Assembly (NCBI RefSeq): GCF_026283965.1
Contig: NZ_JAPDPD010000030.1
Span: 1 to 45,494, forward strand
Origin: Dyella subtropica
GTDB lineage: Bacteria; Pseudomonadota; Gammaproteobacteria; Xanthomonadales; Rhodanobacteraceae
Direction: 5' to 3'
DNA length: 45,494 nucleotides
Shown here: piece by piece, positions 44,025 through 45,494 of the stretch
Numbering within the stretch: the first letter of the stretch is position 1
Layout: every line of letters begins with the position of its first letter
Position numbers and translations under genes: made by a program
Notes under the pieces: model-generated
What the model was told of the DNA's origin: nothing
Database searches by the model: none
Seen by the model: only the letters and a program-made list of their open reading frames with translations

Positions 44025-44197
44025 TTTGAAATCCCCTCCCCGAGATAGTGGGTGATGTTTTTTTATGTGGGCCCGATGTCGCGGCGCCTGCACGTTGGCG
44101 AATCCCGTCTGATGTCTGACGTTGCTTCGCCACGTGCCCCACCGTCCAGATCACAGCTACGCATCGGCGGGACTTCATCCTAGCCTAAAAAATCTAT

Positions 44198-44208
44198 TTG
44201 TCCTACAA
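44198..44208. promoter_or_regulatory. GntR-type operator before the TonB receptor (TTGTCCTACAA)
   Basis: One mismatch from TTGTCATACAA, in an AT-rich patch (44186-44215), 174 bp upstream of the receptor start on its strand. The stretch up to 44645 holds no other gene. Confidence 0.68.
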
Positions 44209-44522
44209 TAGGAACATAAGAATACAAGGCATAAGGCCGAGCACCCGGTCAGGAGGCGCTTGAAGCTCCCCGCAAAACGGCGAGCGCCACCGACGGCGCG
44301 AGGACGAGCCTCTGCAATGCCATCGCTAGCGCGGTATGCATGGCTGGACGTTCGGTGGTTGCCTCAAGACGGCATGTGAACGTGATCCGCGGATCAAAGG
44401 CGTTGGTGCAAAGCCAGCGACTCGCTGCACTTGTTTTTCATCGGCTGCCTGCGCTCAGGGCGAGCGTCGCGAGCGGGTGCTTCACGGATGTGAGGGCGTC
44501 GCGCAAACTTCACATCGTACGT

Positions 44523-44533
44523 TTGTATGATAA
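44523..44533. promoter_or_regulatory. GntR-type operator before the regulator gene (TTGTATGATAA)
   Basis: The reverse complement of the shared palindrome with one mismatch (TTATCATACAA), in an AT-rich patch (44519-44540), 113 bp upstream of the regulator start. It suggests autoregulation. Confidence 0.62.
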
Positions 44534-44645
44534 ATTCTTAAGATCGCTGCACCGCAGCATGCGGCGACATCCGAGACCTGCGGCGAGCCGAATACACACG
44601 ATGTGTGTCGTCATGCAGCGAGCACTCACACTGCGGAGAGAACCC

Positions 44646-45386
44646 TTGGTCAAGAAAGCGACGGATGCACGCAGTTTGCACGGCCACGTGGTCCGTGAGT
44701 TGGGCCGGCGGATTGTGGTTGGCGATCTGCGTCCCGGCGATGTGCTGCCGCGCGAGGAGACTCTGGCCGAAAGCATGGACGTTAGCCGCACCGCACTGCG
44801 CGAAGCGTTGAAGGTGCTGTCCGCCAAAGGCCTGATTGAAGCCCGCCCGAAAACCGGCACGCGGGTCCGCCCCAAGGACTCCTGGAATCAGCTGGATGCT
44901 GATGTCCTTTCATGGCGCTGCGCTTCGATGCCGACGGACGACTTCGTCGAAAAGCTCGTGGAGATGCGCGAAATCATCGAGCCGGCCGCCGCCGCTGCAG
45001 CCGCGCGCCGACGTACCGCGGCCGAGCTAGCCAAGATCGATCTCGCTTACCGCCAGATGGAGGCGGCCAAAAATTCCGATGAGTGGGCGGTGGCGGATCT
45101 CAGCTTTCACGATGCCGTGCTGCAGGCGACCGGCAACGAATTGGTGATCTCGCTTTTTTCCGTGATCGAAAGCGCGCTCGGCATGTATTTCGTGCTGTCG
45201 GCGCAAACAGCCGGCGACTTCAGTTATTCACTGCCGCACCATTTGAAGGTGCTCGAAGCGATCCGCCGCAATCAACCGGAGGTCGCTCGCAAGGCGATGC
45301 AAGGCATGATTGCCGATTCGAGGGCCAACCTTCGCAAGAGGGGAAAGGCGGCCGCTAAAAAGGCCCCCAAGCCGCGCCATAAGTAA
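44646..45386 (+). CDS. GntR/FadR-subfamily regulator, DgoR-like
   Basis: 246 residues. N-terminal winged helix: LHGHVVRELGRRIVVGDLRP, PREETLAESMDVSRTALREALKVLSAKGLIEARPKTGTRV. C-terminal all-helical FCD ligand-binding domain: EMREIIEPAAAAAAARRRT, DLSFHDAVLQATGN, the His of LPHHLKVLEAIRR and a basic tail. FCD regulators bind small organic acids; the targets inferred here point to galactonate, as in E. coli DgoR. The start is uncertain: TTG 44646 has CGGAGAG about 6 nt before it, while ATGs at 44601 and 44613 lack one. Confidence 0.88.
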   Translation: MVKKATDARSLHGHVVRELGRRIVVGDLRPGDVLPREETLAESMDVSRTALREALKVLSAKGLIEARPKTGTRVRPKDSWNQLDADVLSWRCASMPTDDFVEKLVEMREIIEPAAAAAAARRRTAAELAKIDLAYRQMEAAKNSDEWAVADLSFHDAVLQATGNELVISLFSVIESALGMYFVLSAQTAGDFSYSLPHHLKVLEAIRRNQPEVARKAMQGMIADSRANLRKRGKAAAKKAPKPRHK

Positions 45387-45407
45387 GCCGGCGCTCTGCG
45401 TAGGAGC

Positions 45408-45494
45408 CCACCCTGTGGGCGAAAGGCGCCGATAGGCGCCCTCTTGTCGGCCGAAACCAGGGGCGCCTATCGGCGCCTTTCGCCCACAGGGTGG
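45408..45494. repeat. REP/BIME-like perfect inverted repeat at the window end
   Basis: Perfect 33-bp arms (45408-45440 and 45462-45494) around a 21-nt loop. The left arm starts CCACCCTGTGGGCGAAAGGC, preceded by GTAGGAGC, the widespread REP-type motif of xanthomonads and pseudomonads. The right arm is cut by the window edge, so the palindrome may extend. It follows the regulator gene by 22 bp and may serve as its terminator. Confidence 0.85.

Noticed and set aside
41916-44048. 710-codon plus-strand frame opposite the TonB receptor
   Set aside because: The minus-strand receptor has a full domain set, signal peptide and ribosome binding site. The plus-strand frame has none and is due to GC bias.

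Overview
The window is high-GC DNA from a gammaproteobacterium, most likely Rhodanobacteraceae (Dyella, Luteibacter, Rhodanobacter or Frateuria type). The evidence is codon bias, dense palindromic intergenic repeats of the xanthomonad kind, an ESPR-type autotransporter signal, and TonB-receptor-plus-glycosidase sugar loci. Genus is inference; no rRNA or tRNA gene was found.

Layout. 1-490 is repeat-rich non-coding DNA. 493-2042 is an Lrp/AsnC regulator divergent from a PLP-dependent threonine/serine dehydratase-like enzyme. A 192-bp palindromic element (2056-2247) precedes a glutathione transferase and a coupled small ORF. 3127-4820 is a weakly coding stretch with tandem hairpins, two small ORFs (one with a double-glycine-leader-like N-terminus) and a frameshifted SDR remnant. 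4821-7099 is a coupled MFS transporter and AraC-type regulator. 7725-14657 encodes a 2310-residue glycine-rich autotransporter, followed by a low-GC family 2 glycosyltransferase and a 531-residue protein with an aspzincin-like (M35) metallopeptidase signature.

The metabolic core is a dispersed D-galactose/alpha-galactoside regulon. The operon at 17706-23823 encodes the oxidative (De Ley-Doudoroff) route: DgoK, DgoA, DgoD, an SDR sugar dehydrogenase, an SMP-30-type lactonase and a GalP-like permease. Further on are a galactose mutarotase (30239-31222, minus), two tandem secreted GH27 alpha-galactosidases (31578-34045), a secreted GH63-like glycosidase (39358-41397, minus), a TonB-dependent receptor (41493-44024, minus) and a GntR/FadR-type regulator (44646-45386). 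The imperfect palindrome TTGTCATACAA recurs in front of the dgo operon, the mutarotase/alpha-galactosidase divergon, the receptor and the regulator gene, which ties the loci together. A decayed GntR gene lies just upstream of dgoK, so the distal regulator probably took over from a lost local one.

Between these loci lie a serine beta-lactamase-like hydrolase, a DoxX-like membrane protein, a secreted Cys-rich protein divergent from a secreted metzincin protease, a LysR regulator divergent from an NTF2-like protein, a DUF1059 protein, and a nitric-oxide module (NsrR convergent with flavohaemoglobin Hmp, with a 9-bp-arm NsrR-type palindrome before hmp). Mobile palindromic elements have reshaped several boundaries: the last residues of dgoA, the alpha-galactosidase promoter region and the ribosome binding site of the first MFS gene.
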